Shown: positions 23,985 to 31,785 of the stretch, in pieces
How positions within the stretch are numbered: the first letter of the stretch is position 1
How the letters are laid out: every line of letters starts with the position of its first letter
Assembly (NCBI RefSeq): GCF_014649035.1
Contig: NZ_BMSG01000006.1
Location: 1 to 64,000 of the forward strand
Source: Streptomyces sindenensis
Lineage (GTDB): Bacteria > Actinomycetota > Actinomycetes > Streptomycetales > Streptomycetaceae
DNA: 64,000 nucleotides
Direction of reading: 5' to 3'
Program-made: the position numbers and the translations under genes
The notes under the pieces: model-generated
Databases searched by the model: none
What the model was told of the DNA's origin: nothing
The model's input: the letters and a program-made list of their open reading frames with translations, nothing else

Positions 23985-24605
23985 GTGCGCTTTCGTCTGA
24001 CCCCCAGGGAGACGAGCTTCTACGACATGTTCTCCGCATCCGCGGACAACATTGTCACGGGCTCGAAGCTCCTGATGGAACTGCTCGGGGCGGATTCTGC
24101 CTCCCGAGTCGAGATCGCGGAGCGTATGCGGGCAGCGGAGCACGCGGGGGACGACGCGACCCACGCGATCTTCCACCAGCTGAACTCCTCCTTCATCACG
24201 CCGTTCGACCGTGAGGACATCTACAAGCTGGCGTCCTCGCTCGACGACATCATGGACTTCATGGAGGAGGCCGTCGACCTGGTCGTCCTCTACCAGGTCC
24301 AGGAGCTCCCCAAGGGTGTCGAGCAGCAGATCGAGGTGCTGGCCCGGGCGGCGGAGCTGACCGCCGAGGCCATGCCGGGGCTGCGGACGATGGACAACCT
24401 CACGGAGTACTGGATCGAGGTCAACCGGCTGGAGAACCAGGCCGACCAGATCCACCGCAAGCTGCTGGCCCACCTCTTCAACGGCAAGTACGACGCCATG
24501 GAGGTGCTGAAGCTCAAGCAGATCGTGGATGTGCTGGAAGAGGCGGCTGACGCGTTCGAGCACGTCGCGAACACCGTGGAGACCATCGCGGTCAAGGAGT
24601 CCTGA
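23985..24605 (+). CDS. DUF47 family PhoU-like protein
   Basis: 206-aa all-helical cytoplasmic protein. Helices with repeated acidic clusters (ERMRAAEHAGDDATHAIF, REDIYKLASSLDDIMDFMEEAVD, EVNRLENQADQIHRKLLAHLF) match the DUF47/PhoU-like fold that binds metal clusters. Members are almost always encoded with a Pit phosphate permease, as here, 5 bp upstream of pit, and are thought to control it. Start is a GTG. It is the first gene of a two-gene operon. Confidence 0.88.
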   Translation: MRFRLTPRETSFYDMFSASADNIVTGSKLLMELLGADSASRVEIAERMRAAEHAGDDATHAIFHQLNSSFITPFDREDIYKLASSLDDIMDFMEEAVDLVVLYQVQELPKGVEQQIEVLARAAELTAEAMPGLRTMDNLTEYWIEVNRLENQADQIHRKLLAHLFNGKYDAMEVLKLKQIVDVLEEAADAFEHVANTVETIAVKES

Positions 24606-24610
24606 ACCTC

Positions 24611-25609
24611 GTGGACACCTTTGCGCTGATCGTGACCATCGGTGTCGCGCTCGGCTTCACGTATACGAACGGCTTCCACGACTCCGCGAACGCCATCGCC
24701 ACCTCGGTCTCCACCCGGGCGCTGACCCCGCGTGCGGCCCTGGCGATGGCGGCGGTGATGAACCTCGCCGGCGCCTTCCTGGGCCAGGGGGTCGCCAAGA
24801 CCGTCAGCGAGGGCCTCATCGCCACGCCCGTCGGGCAGAAGGGGATGGGGATCCTGTTCGCGGCGCTCGTCGGCGCGATCATCTGGAACCTGATCACCTG
24901 GTACTACGGTCTCCCCTCCTCGTCCTCGCACGCCCTGTTCGGCGGCATGGTCGGGGCGGCGCTGGCCGGTGGCACGGACGTCATCTGGTCCGGTGTGCTG
25001 GAGAAGATCGTCATCCCGATGTTCATCTCGCCGTTCGTCGGCCTGATCGTCGGTTATCTGGTGATGGTCGGCATCATGTGGATCTTCCGGGACGCCAACC
25101 CGCACAAGGCCAAGCGCGGCTTCCGGATCGCGCAGACGGTCTCGGCGGCCGGCATGGCGCTCGGCCACGGCCTCCAGGACGCGCAGAAGACGATGGGCAT
25201 CGTGGTGATGGCCCTGGTCATCGCCGACATCGAGGGCCCGAACGACGAGATCCCGGTCTGGGTCAAGATCGCCTGTGCCGTGATGCTCTCGCTGGGGACG
25301 TACGCGGGCGGCTGGCGCATCATGCGGACCCTCGGCCGCAAGATCATCGAGCTGGACCCGCCGCAGGGCTTCGCGGCGGAGACCACCGGCGCCTCGATCA
25401 TGTTCGGTTCGGCGTTCCTCTTCCACGCGCCGATCTCGACCACCCACGTCATCACCTCCGCGATCATGGGCGTCGGCGCCACCAAGCGGGTCAACGCCGT
25501 GCGCTGGGGCGTCGCGAAGAACATCATCCTGGGCTGGTTCATCACCATGCCCGCCGCGGCCCTGGTCGCCGCGCTGAGCTACGGGGCGGTCCTGCTGCTC
25601 TTCGGCTGA
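24611..25609 (+). CDS. pit: Low-affinity inorganic phosphate transporter (Pit family)
   Basis: 332-aa membrane permease moving metal-phosphate with protons. The duplicated Pit signature is present: FTYTNGFHDSANAIATSVSTRALTPR near the N-terminus and FGSAFLFHAPISTTHVITSAIMGVGATKR near the C-terminus. At least eight hydrophobic segments are seen. The GTG start is 6 bases after the DUF47 stop. It converges on the high-affinity pst operon, separated by a perfect palindromic terminator. No PHO-box-like repeat was seen upstream, consistent with a constitutive Pit. Confidence 0.92.
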   Translation: MDTFALIVTIGVALGFTYTNGFHDSANAIATSVSTRALTPRAALAMAAVMNLAGAFLGQGVAKTVSEGLIATPVGQKGMGILFAALVGAIIWNLITWYYGLPSSSSHALFGGMVGAALAGGTDVIWSGVLEKIVIPMFISPFVGLIVGYLVMVGIMWIFRDANPHKAKRGFRIAQTVSAAGMALGHGLQDAQKTMGIVVMALVIADIEGPNDEIPVWVKIACAVMLSLGTYAGGWRIMRTLGRKIIELDPPQGFAAETTGASIMFGSAFLFHAPISTTHVITSAIMGVGATKRVNAVRWGVAKNIILGWFITMPAAALVAALSYGAVLLLFG

Positions 25610-25633
25610 GCGGTTGCGGCCGGTTACACGTGT

Positions 25634-25673
25634 GGGTCCGCCCCCGTACTCGTACGAGTACGGGGGCGGACCC
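25634..25673. terminator. Perfect 40-bp palindrome, bidirectional terminator
   Basis: Twenty-bp arms are perfectly complementary (one arm begins GGGTCCGCCCCCGTACTCGT) with no formal spacer. The palindrome lies midway between the converging pit and pstB stops. It should terminate both operons. Confidence 0.88.
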
Positions 25674-25737
25674 TTTCGCCTTGTGGTGGCACCGCCATGC
25701 AGCACCGCAAGGCCGTATCGGGGAGGCGGCGTACGGC

Positions 25738-26514
25738 TCAGCCGAAGCGGCCGGAGATGTAGTCCTCCGTGGCCTGGACCGACGGGTTGGAGAAGATCCG
25801 CTCGGTCTCGTCGATCTCGATGAGCCGGCCGGGCTTGCCGACCGCCGCGAGGTTGAAGAACGCGGTGCGGTCCGAGACCCGGGCCGCCTGCTGCATGTTG
25901 TGCGTCACGATGACGATCGTGAACCGTTCCTTCAGCTCGCCGATCAGGTCCTCGATGGCCAGGGTCGAGATCGGGTCGAGCGCCGAGCACGGCTCGTCCA
26001 TCAGCAGGACCTGCGGCTCGACCGCGATGGCGCGGGCGATGCACAGACGCTGCTGCTGGCCGCCGGAGAGGCCGGAGCCGGGCTTGCCCAGCCGGTCCTT
26101 GACCTCGTTCCAGAGGTTCGCGCCGCGCAGGGACTTCTCGACGATGTCGTTCAGCTCGCTCTTGCGGTAGCTGCCGTTCAGCCGCAGGCCCGCCGCCACG
26201 TTGTCGAAGATCGACATGGTGGGGAAGGGGTTGGGGCGCTGGAAGACCATGCCGACCGTGCGGCGCACGGTGACCGGGTCGACGTTGGAGGCGTAGAGGT
26301 TCTCGTCGTCCAGCAGCACCTTGCCCTCGACGCGGCCGCCGGGGGTGACCTCGTGCATCCGGTTCAGGGTGCGCAGGAAGGTGGACTTGCCGCAGCCGGA
26401 CGGGCCGATGAAGGCCGTCACGGAGCGGGGCTCCACGGTCATCGAGATGTCCTCGATGGCCTTGTGGCTGCCGTAGTAGGCGGTGAGGCCGCTGATGTCG
26501 ATGCGCTTGGCCAT
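25738..26514 (-). CDS. pstB: Phosphate ABC transporter ATPase PstB
   Basis: 258-aa ATPase of the high-affinity phosphate importer. Walker A is GPSGCGKST, the Q-loop [19 protein letters not shown] is PstB-specific, and the signature [16 protein letters not shown], Walker [13 protein letters not shown] and switch His VTHNMQQA follow. The ATG at 26514 is preferred, with AAGAAG 11 bases upstream; a GTG at 26523 is possible. It is the last gene of pstSCAB. Confidence 0.95.
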   Translation of the reverse strand: MAKRIDISGLTAYYGSHKAIEDISMTVEPRSVTAFIGPSGCGKSTFLRTLNRMHEVTPGGRVEGKVLLDDENLYASNVDPVTVRRTVGMVFQRPNPFPTMSIFDNVAAGLRLNGSYRKSELNDIVEKSLRGANLWNEVKDRLGKPGSGLSGGQQQRLCIARAIAVEPQVLLMDEPCSALDPISTLAIEDLIGELKERFTIVIVTHNMQQAARVSDRTAFFNLAAVGKPGRLIEIDETERIFSNPSVQATEDYISGRFG

Positions 26515-26553
26515 GGGAATCACTGCTTCTTTCGGAGGTCGCTGATGGCCGCG

Positions 26554-27636
26554 TCAGCGACCGGTCTTCGGGGCCTTCCAGCGGGCGATGCCGCGGGCCA
26601 CGAGGTTGAGGATCATGACGAAGGCGATCAGCACCAGGGCCGCCGCCCAGGCGCGGTCGTAGGACGCGGCCTCGCCGATCTTGTACTGCTCGTAGATGTA
26701 GAACGGCAGCGAGGACTGGGCGCCTTCGAAGGGGTTCGCGTTGATCAGCTGGCTGCCGAAGACCAGCAGGATGATCGGGGCCGTCTCACCGGCGATACGG
26801 GCGATGGCCAGCATGACGCCCGTGGTGATGCCGCCGATCGCGGTCGGCAGGACCACCTTGAGGATGGTGCGCCACTTCGGGATGCCGAGGGCGAGGGAGG
26901 CCTCGCGCAGCTCGTTGGGGACGAGCTTGAGCATCTCCTCGGTGGAGCGGACCACGACGGGGATCATCAGGATCGTCAGGGCGAGCGCGCCCATCAGGCC
27001 GGAGGGCTCCAGGTTGGCGATCAGCATGATCGACAGGATGAAGAGACCGGCCACGATGGACGGGATGCCCGTCATCACGTCGACGAAGAAGGTGACGGCC
27101 CTGGCCAGCGCGCCCTTGCCGTACTCGACGAGGTACACGGCGGTCAGCAGGCCGAGCGGGGCGGAGATCGCCGTGGCGATGCCGACCTGCTCCAGGGTGC
27201 CGATCAGCGCGTGGTAGACGCCGCCGCTGGCCTCGGAGCCGAGCACACCGGCCATCGAGTGGGTGAGGAAGTAGCCGTCGAGGCGTTCGGCGCCGCGGAC
27301 GATCGTGGTCCAGAGCAGCGAGGCGAGCGGGACGACGGCGATCAGGAAGCAGACCCACATCACGCTGGTGGCGAGCCGGTCCCTGGCCTGGCGCTGGTTC
27401 TCGACGACCGTCGTGGCGACGTAGGAGACGGCCAGGAAGAACAGGGCCGAGATCAGGCCCCACTGGATGCGGCTCTCCCAGCCGGCGGCCAGCGAGAGGC
27501 CGACGCCGAGCGCGACGGAGACGACGGCGAAGCCGAGCGGCGCGAGGCGGGGCAGGGAGCGGCTGCCGAGGCTGCTCTTCGGGGAGGGCGAGGCGGGCGA
27601 CGGGCGTTCCACGACGCCGGTGGGTGCGTGGCTCAT
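26554..27636 (-). CDS. pstA: Phosphate ABC transporter permease PstA
   Basis: 360-aa membrane permease with an N-terminal cytoplasmic extension (Ser/Pro-rich) and about eight hydrophobic segments. The MetI-like inner-membrane signature is visible in ELREASLALGIPKWRTILKVVLPTAIGGI (the EAA loop contacting PstB). IAGETAPIILLVFGS is typical of PstA. The ATG overlaps the pstC stop by 4 bases (ATGA). Confidence 0.93.
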   Translation of the reverse strand: MSHAPTGVVERPSPASPSPKSSLGSRSLPRLAPLGFAVVSVALGVGLSLAAGWESRIQWGLISALFFLAVSYVATTVVENQRQARDRLATSVMWVCFLIAVVPLASLLWTTIVRGAERLDGYFLTHSMAGVLGSEASGGVYHALIGTLEQVGIATAISAPLGLLTAVYLVEYGKGALARAVTFFVDVMTGIPSIVAGLFILSIMLIANLEPSGLMGALALTILMIPVVVRSTEEMLKLVPNELREASLALGIPKWRTILKVVLPTAIGGITTGVMLAIARIAGETAPIILLVFGSQLINANPFEGAQSSLPFYIYEQYKIGEAASYDRAWAAALVLIAFVMILNLVARGIARWKAPKTGR

Positions 27637-28634
27637 GCGTTGGCCCCCGAGTACTCCTTGCGGCGGGCGATGATGAGCCGGGCCGCGCCGTTGACCAGCA
27701 GGGTGAGGACGAAGAGGACGAGGCCGGAGGCGATCAGGGCGTCCCGCCCGAACGCGTCGGCCTCGCCGAACTTGGCCGCGATGTTCTGGGCGAACGTGCC
27801 GCCGCCCGGGTTGAGCAGGTGCAGCGAGATGAGGAAGCTCGGGGAGAGGACCGTGGCGACGGCCATCGTCTCGCCGAGCGCGCGGCCGAGGCCCAGCATC
27901 GAGGCGGAGATGATGCCGGAGCGGCCGAAGGGCAGCACGGAGAGGCGGATGACCTCCCAGCGGGTGGCGCCGAGCGCGAGCGCGGCCTCCTCGTTCATCT
28001 TCGGGACCTGGAGGAAGACCTCGCGGCTGACGCTGGTCACGATCGGCAGGATCATGATCGCGAGGAGGATGCCGACGGTGAAGAGCGAGCGGGCGACGCC
28101 GACCTCGGTCTTCTCGAAGATGTACGTCCAGCCGAAGAACTGGTCGAGCCAGAGGTTGAGGCCCTCCAGGTACGGCACGAGGACGAGGGCGCCCCAGATG
28201 CCGTAGACGATGCTGGGCACGGCGGCCAGCAGGTCGACCACGTACGCGATCGGGGCGGCCAGCTTGCGCGGCGCGTAGTGCGAGATGAACAGGGCGATGC
28301 CGACAGCGATCGGAACCGCGATGACCATCGCGATGATCGAGCTGACGACCGTGCCGAAGAGCAGGACCGCGATGCCGAAGACCGGGGGGTCGCCGGCCGG
28401 GTTCCAGTCGAAGGTGGTGAGGAAGTTGCCCTCGTCCTTCGAGATGGCGAGCACCGAGCGGTAGGTGAGGAAGGCGGCGATCGACGCCATGATCACGAGC
28501 AGCAGGATGCCCGAGCCGCGGGAGAGGCCCAGGAAGATCTTGTCGCCCAGCTGCCCGGTGGACTTGGGGAGCCCGGCCCGTTCCGGCGGGGCCGGCGGGG
28601 CCGGTGGCATGTCTATGGGTGTGGTGGAAGCCAT
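27633..28634 (-). CDS. pstC: Phosphate ABC transporter permease PstC
   Basis: 333-aa membrane permease, partner of PstA. About six membrane helices follow a short Pro-rich N-terminus. The EAA loop reads MNEEAALALGATRWEVIRLSVLPFGRSGI and the family motif is GLGRALGETMAVATVL. Start is the ATG at 28634 with GGAAAG upstream. It is separated from pstS by a 102-bp gap containing a stable hairpin and is translationally coupled to pstA. Confidence 0.93.
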   Translation of the reverse strand: MASTTPIDMPPAPPAPPERAGLPKSTGQLGDKIFLGLSRGSGILLLVIMASIAAFLTYRSVLAISKDEGNFLTTFDWNPAGDPPVFGIAVLLFGTVVSSIIAMVIAVPIAVGIALFISHYAPRKLAAPIAYVVDLLAAVPSIVYGIWGALVLVPYLEGLNLWLDQFFGWTYIFEKTEVGVARSLFTVGILLAIMILPIVTSVSREVFLQVPKMNEEAALALGATRWEVIRLSVLPFGRSGIISASMLGLGRALGETMAVATVLSPSFLISLHLLNPGGGTFAQNIAAKFGEADAFGRDALIASGLVLFVLTLLVNGAARLIIARRKEYSGANA

Positions 28635-28692
28635 GGTCTTTCCGGTCTGTGTGGGGGAGCCGTGGCTCCCCTGGCGGCGGTGCACCGGATGG

Positions 28693-28732
28693 CCGGGGCG
28701 GCCGGGCCCGGGTGGGGACCCGGCCGCCCCGG
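28693..28732. promoter_or_regulatory. Stable hairpin between pstS and pstC
   Basis: Fourteen-bp arms (CCGGGGCGGCCGGG and CCCGGCCGCCCCGG) with a 12-base loop end 4 bases after the pstS stop. There is no T tract, so partial termination or mRNA-end protection is likely. This would give more PstS than permease, as is known for other pst operons. Confidence 0.75.
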
Positions 28733-28736
28733 GGTG

Positions 28737-29873
28737 TTACGAGAGGGAGCCGATGGTCTCGCGGACCTTGGCGTTGATCTCGGCCGGGATCGGGGCGTAG
28801 CCGGCGTCGGTCAGGATCTTCTGGCCGTCGTCGGAGGCGGCGTAGGAGAGGAAGGACTTGACGGTGTCGAGCGTCTCGGGCTTGTTGCCGCTGTCGCAGA
28901 CGACCTCGTACGTCACCAGGACCAGCGGGTAGGCGCCCTCGGCCTTGGTGGTGTAGTCCAGCTCCAGCGCCAGGTCCTTGCCGGTGCCCTTGACCTTGGC
29001 GGCGGCGATGGCCTTGGAGGCGTTCTCCGAGGTGGCCTGGACCGGGGCGGAGCCACCGGTGTCGATGTCCACGGTGGGGATGGACTGCGACTTGGCGTAG
29101 GAGAGCTCGAAGTAGCCGATCGAGCCGTCGACCTGCTTCACCTGGGCGGCGACACCGGAGGAGCCGGACGCGGCCTGGCCACCGGGGGCCGGCCACTTCT
29201 TCTCGGCCTCGTACTTCCAGTCGTCCGGAGCGGCGGCGCCGAGGTACTTGCCGAGGTTCTGCGTGGTGCCGGAGTCCTCGGAGCGGTGGAAGGCCTGGAT
29301 CGCCTTGTCCGGCAGGTCGACGCCGTCGTTCAGCTTGGCGATCGCCGGGTCGTTCCACTTCTTGATCTTGCTGTCGAAGATCTTGGCGAGGGTCGGGGCG
29401 TCCAGCGTGAGCTTGTCGACACCCTCCAGCTTGAAGCCGATCGCGACCGGGCCGCCGACCATCGGCAGGTTGATGCCCTGGCCGGTCTTGCACATCTTCT
29501 TGGAGTCGGCGACCTCTTCGGGCTTCAGCGCCGAGTCGGAGCCAGCGAAGCCGACGGTGCCCTGGTTGAAGGCGACGATGCCCTCGCCGGAGGAGGACGA
29601 GTTGTAGTTGATCTCCACACCGGAGCAGGCGGCCATGTAGTTCTTGACCCAGAGGTCCATGGCGTTCTTCTGCGCGCTGGAGCCGGAAGCGCGCAGCTGG
29701 CCCTTGGCCTTGCCGCAGTCGACGTTCGACGCGGCGGTCGTCTTCTCGCCGGTGCCGGCCGTGCCGCCGCCCGTGTTGTCATCCGAACCGCACGCCGTGA
29801 GGACCAGGGCGCCGGAGACGGCGAGGGCACCGAGCGCGGTGGCACGAAGCCGGTTCTTGCGCTGAAGCTTCAC
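28737..29873 (-). CDS. pstS: Phosphate-binding lipoprotein PstS
   Basis: 378-aa extracellular phosphate receptor. The signal peptide (LRATALGALAVSGALVLTAC) ends in the lipobox LTAC. The mature protein has the PstS hallmarks: GSSAQKNAMDLWVKNY, INYNSSSSGEGIVAFNQGTVGFAGSD, and a region matching DxxRSExSGTT (FHRSEDSGTTQNL). The GTG at 29873 is chosen because GGAAGGAA lies about 9 bases upstream and the signal peptide begins right there. It is the first gene of pstSCAB, with PHO-box-like repeats about 115 to 160 bp upstream. Confidence 0.95.
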   Translation of the reverse strand: MKLQRKNRLRATALGALAVSGALVLTACGSDDNTGGGTAGTGEKTTAASNVDCGKAKGQLRASGSSAQKNAMDLWVKNYMAACSGVEINYNSSSSGEGIVAFNQGTVGFAGSDSALKPEEVADSKKMCKTGQGINLPMVGGPVAIGFKLEGVDKLTLDAPTLAKIFDSKIKKWNDPAIAKLNDGVDLPDKAIQAFHRSEDSGTTQNLGKYLGAAAPDDWKYEAEKKWPAPGGQAASGSSGVAAQVKQVDGSIGYFELSYAKSQSIPTVDIDTGGSAPVQATSENASKAIAAAKVKGTGKDLALELDYTTKAEGAYPLVLVTYEVVCDSGNKPETLDTVKSFLSYAASDDGQKILTDAGYAPIPAEINAKVRETIGSLS

Positions 29874-29986
29874 TTTCGGGTGTTCCTTCCAGGAGCCGCC
29901 GTGGTCGTTTCGTTCTACGACGGCGTGCGATGAGGAGGGGTGCTGTGGCTTGCCGCCGCGCACCTTGTACGTCCGAAATTAGGCAG

Positions 29987-30030
29987 AACAGGTGAAGCCG
30001 CCGACGGGGGAGAGTGAACGGCAGGTGAAC
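29987..30030 (-). promoter_or_regulatory. PHO box array (PhoP binding) upstream of pstS
   Basis: Read on the minus strand, two adjoining 11-bp direct repeats, GTTCACCTGCC (30020-30030) and GTTCACTCTCC (30009-30019), match the PHO box consensus (GTTCACC in 11-bp units). A degenerate unit (29998-30008) and a fourth in exact phase (CTTCACCTGTT, 29987-29997) continue the array. This implies induction of pstSCAB by PhoR-PhoP under phosphate limitation. Confidence 0.9.
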
Positions 30031-30134
30031 CGTGTCGGGCAGGCGGGTGCGGGGCAGGTCCGAGGCCGTGGTCAGGGCGGGGGACAGGGCCCGTGGCCGG
30101 GGCGGAGGACAGGGCCCTGACCAGGGCGTGGTCA

Positions 30135-30209
30135 GGGCCCGGGCAGCGCGTCCGGATCAGGGCCCGGGCAGCGTGTCCGGGTCAGGGCCTGGGCAGCGTG
30201 TCCAGGAGC
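30135..30209. repeat. 25-bp tandem repeat, three copies, reaching into the Nudix gene
   Basis: Units lie at 30135-30159, 30160-30184 and 30185-30209 with consensus GGGCCCGGGCAGCGTGTCC plus 6 variable bases. The third unit is the natural 3' end of the Nudix coding region. The first two lie outside, so the tail of the gene seems to have been copied in tandem. The rest of the 308-bp pstS-Nudix gap (29874-30181) has no gene. Confidence 0.85.
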
Positions 30210-30607
30210 GCGGTCAGCTGCTGGACGTCGCGGGGCTGGGTGAGCCGGGCACGGGCGGCGTCCGGGGCCAGCCACAGGATGCGGTCCACCTCGTCATTGG
30301 CGGTGAACGAGCCGCCGGTCGCCTCGGCCGCCCAGTAGTCGACGACCTTGGGGCGGCCGTCCACCGGATAGCGGGAGGCCGGCAGCGGCTCGCCGAGGGC
30401 GCAGTGGTGGCCGGTCTCTTCCAGCACCTCCCGCACGGCGGCGGCGCGCGGGTCCTCGCCGCGCTTCAGCTTGCCCTTGGGGAACGACCAGTCGTCGTAG
30501 CGGGGGCGGTGCACGAGGCAGACCTCCACGCTGCCGCCGCCCGGGCCGCGCCGCCACAGCACGCAGCCCGCGGCGCGGATCACGGGGCCGCGCGGGCCGC
30601 CGCTCAT
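30182..30607 (-). CDS. Nudix hydrolase (MutT-like)
   Basis: 141-aa cytoplasmic pyrophosphohydrolase. The Nudix box is complete: G-x5-E-x7-REUxEExGU seen as GKLKRGEDPRAAAVREVLEETG (split by position about 47-68). RPRYDDWSFPKG precedes it, as in Ap4A or inositol-pyrophosphate hydrolases. The ATG overlaps the stop of the CHAD gene (ATGA). Being third in an operon with ppk and CHAD, it may act on diadenosine or inositol polyphosphates linked to phosphate storage, which is inference. Confidence 0.88.
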   Translation of the reverse strand: MSGGPRGPVIRAAGCVLWRRGPGGGSVEVCLVHRPRYDDWSFPKGKLKRGEDPRAAAVREVLEETGHHCALGEPLPASRYPVDGRPKVVDYWAAEATGGSFTANDEVDRILWLAPDAARARLTQPRDVQQLTALLDTLPRP

Positions 30608-31785
30608 GACGCCGTCAGGGCCGTGGCGTACGGCCAGGTCTCGCGGAACACCGCCCGCGCCGCCTCCACCTCGTGCCGCTGGTCCGCGTGGAGCACGCCC
30701 AGCGCGTACGCCGTGGCCGGGGCGATCCGGGGGGTGCGGGCCGCCGCTGCCGCCGCCGCGGCCGCCTCCACCGCGTCCCGGTGCAGATCGAGGGCGTGCC
30801 CGCAGGAGGCGAGGGCCGGGGCGGCGGCGCCGAGCACGACCTCGTGGGCGTACCGGTGGAGCCGCAGCAGCAGACGGGCCTGGTGCCAGGCGGCGTCCTG
30901 CGCCTCGTTGTACGGCTCGGAGCCGGCGGGCGGGAGGGCGGCCACCGCGGTGAGGAGGCGCTGCTCGGCGCGTTCGGCGGGCTCCAGCAGCGCCTCGGCG
31001 GTCCGGCCCGTGGTGCCGGGGGCCAGCGGTACGTCGGAGGCCAGGAGCGCGACGGCGTCGGCGACCGCGTGGAACCGGGAGGAGCCGAGCGCCTGGAGGG
31101 CCGCGGAGTGGGACCGGGTCCGGGCGAGGGTGAGGCGGCGTTCCAGCAGCGCCCCGGCGCGCGCGGCCCCGACCCCGAGGGCGGCGCGGCCCTGGGCGTC
31201 GGACGCGGCGGTCTCCCCGGCGGCCCTGGCCCCCCGGGCGGCGGGGAGGGCGGGGCCGGAGAGCTGGTGCAGGGCCTCGACGAGCCGGGCGAGGCGGTTG
31301 GCGTAGGCGTGTTCGCGGGCGAGTACGCCGGAGAGCCAGGCCAGCTCGGCGCGGAGCTGGTCGGCCCAGTGTGGGTCGAGGGCGGCCCGGAAGGTGTGCA
31401 GGGAGCCGCTGATCCGGCGGGCCGCGCGGCGCAGGGCCCGGGTGGCGGCCGCGGCGTCGTGGCCGCCGGACTCGGCGGGGGCGCTGTGCTCGTGGTGCTG
31501 GCGCAGGCTGCGCAGGAAGTCGGCGGCCTGCCCCCGGAGGTAGGGCGCGAGGACCGCCTCCGTGGTCAGGTCCCCGACGGGGTGGTCCTCCGCGACGGGC
31601 CCGGTCCCGGGGGCCGCGGTGGGAGCGGAGCATCCGGGTTCACAGGCTCCGGGCCGGGAGGACCCGGGTCCGGAGGCTCCGCTTCCGGAGGGGCCGCCCC
31701 GGGGCTCCGCCCCCGCCTCCGTGCCGGCCCCCGGGGCGGGATCCGTCGTGGGCCGGATCGTCGTCTGCTGTTCAGGGCGTCGCAC
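30604..31785 (-). CDS. CHAD domain protein (polyphosphate-associated)
   Basis: 393-aa protein. After a Gly/Ser/Pro-rich N-terminus of about 65 residues, the CHAD domain follows with conserved His/Arg/Lys helices ([55 protein letters not shown]). CHAD domains bind polyphosphate, and genes for them commonly sit with polyphosphate enzymes, as here. The GTG start has GGAGG 7 bases upstream and lies within the last 14 bases of ppk, showing coupling. No CYTH partner domain is present. Confidence 0.85.
   Translation of the reverse strand: MRRPEQQTTIRPTTDPAPGAGTEAGAEPRGGPSGSGASGPGSSRPGACEPGCSAPTAAPGTGPVAEDHPVGDLTTEAVLAPYLRGQAADFLRSLRQHHEHSAPAESGGHDAAAATRALRRAARRISGSLHTFRAALDPHWADQLRAELAWLSGVLAREHAYANRLARLVEALHQLSGPALPAARGARAAGETAASDAQGRAALGVGAARAGALLERRLTLARTRSHSAALQALGSSRFHAVADAVALLASDVPLAPGTTGRTAEALLEPAERAEQRLLTAVAALPPAGSEPYNEAQDAAWHQARLLLRLHRYAHEVVLGAAAPALASCGHALDLHRDAVEAAAAAAAAARTPRIAPATAYALGVLHADQRHEVEAARAVFRETWPYATALTAS

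Noticed and set aside
24529..28206. 1225-codon plus-strand frame
   Set aside because: It shifts frame through pit and is antisense to pstBAC, with Arg/His/Asp-rich composition and no domain.
26554..29493. 979-codon minus-strand frame over pstA, pstC and pstS
   Set aside because: Only its last 360 codons are PstA; the rest runs out of frame through pstC and pstS.
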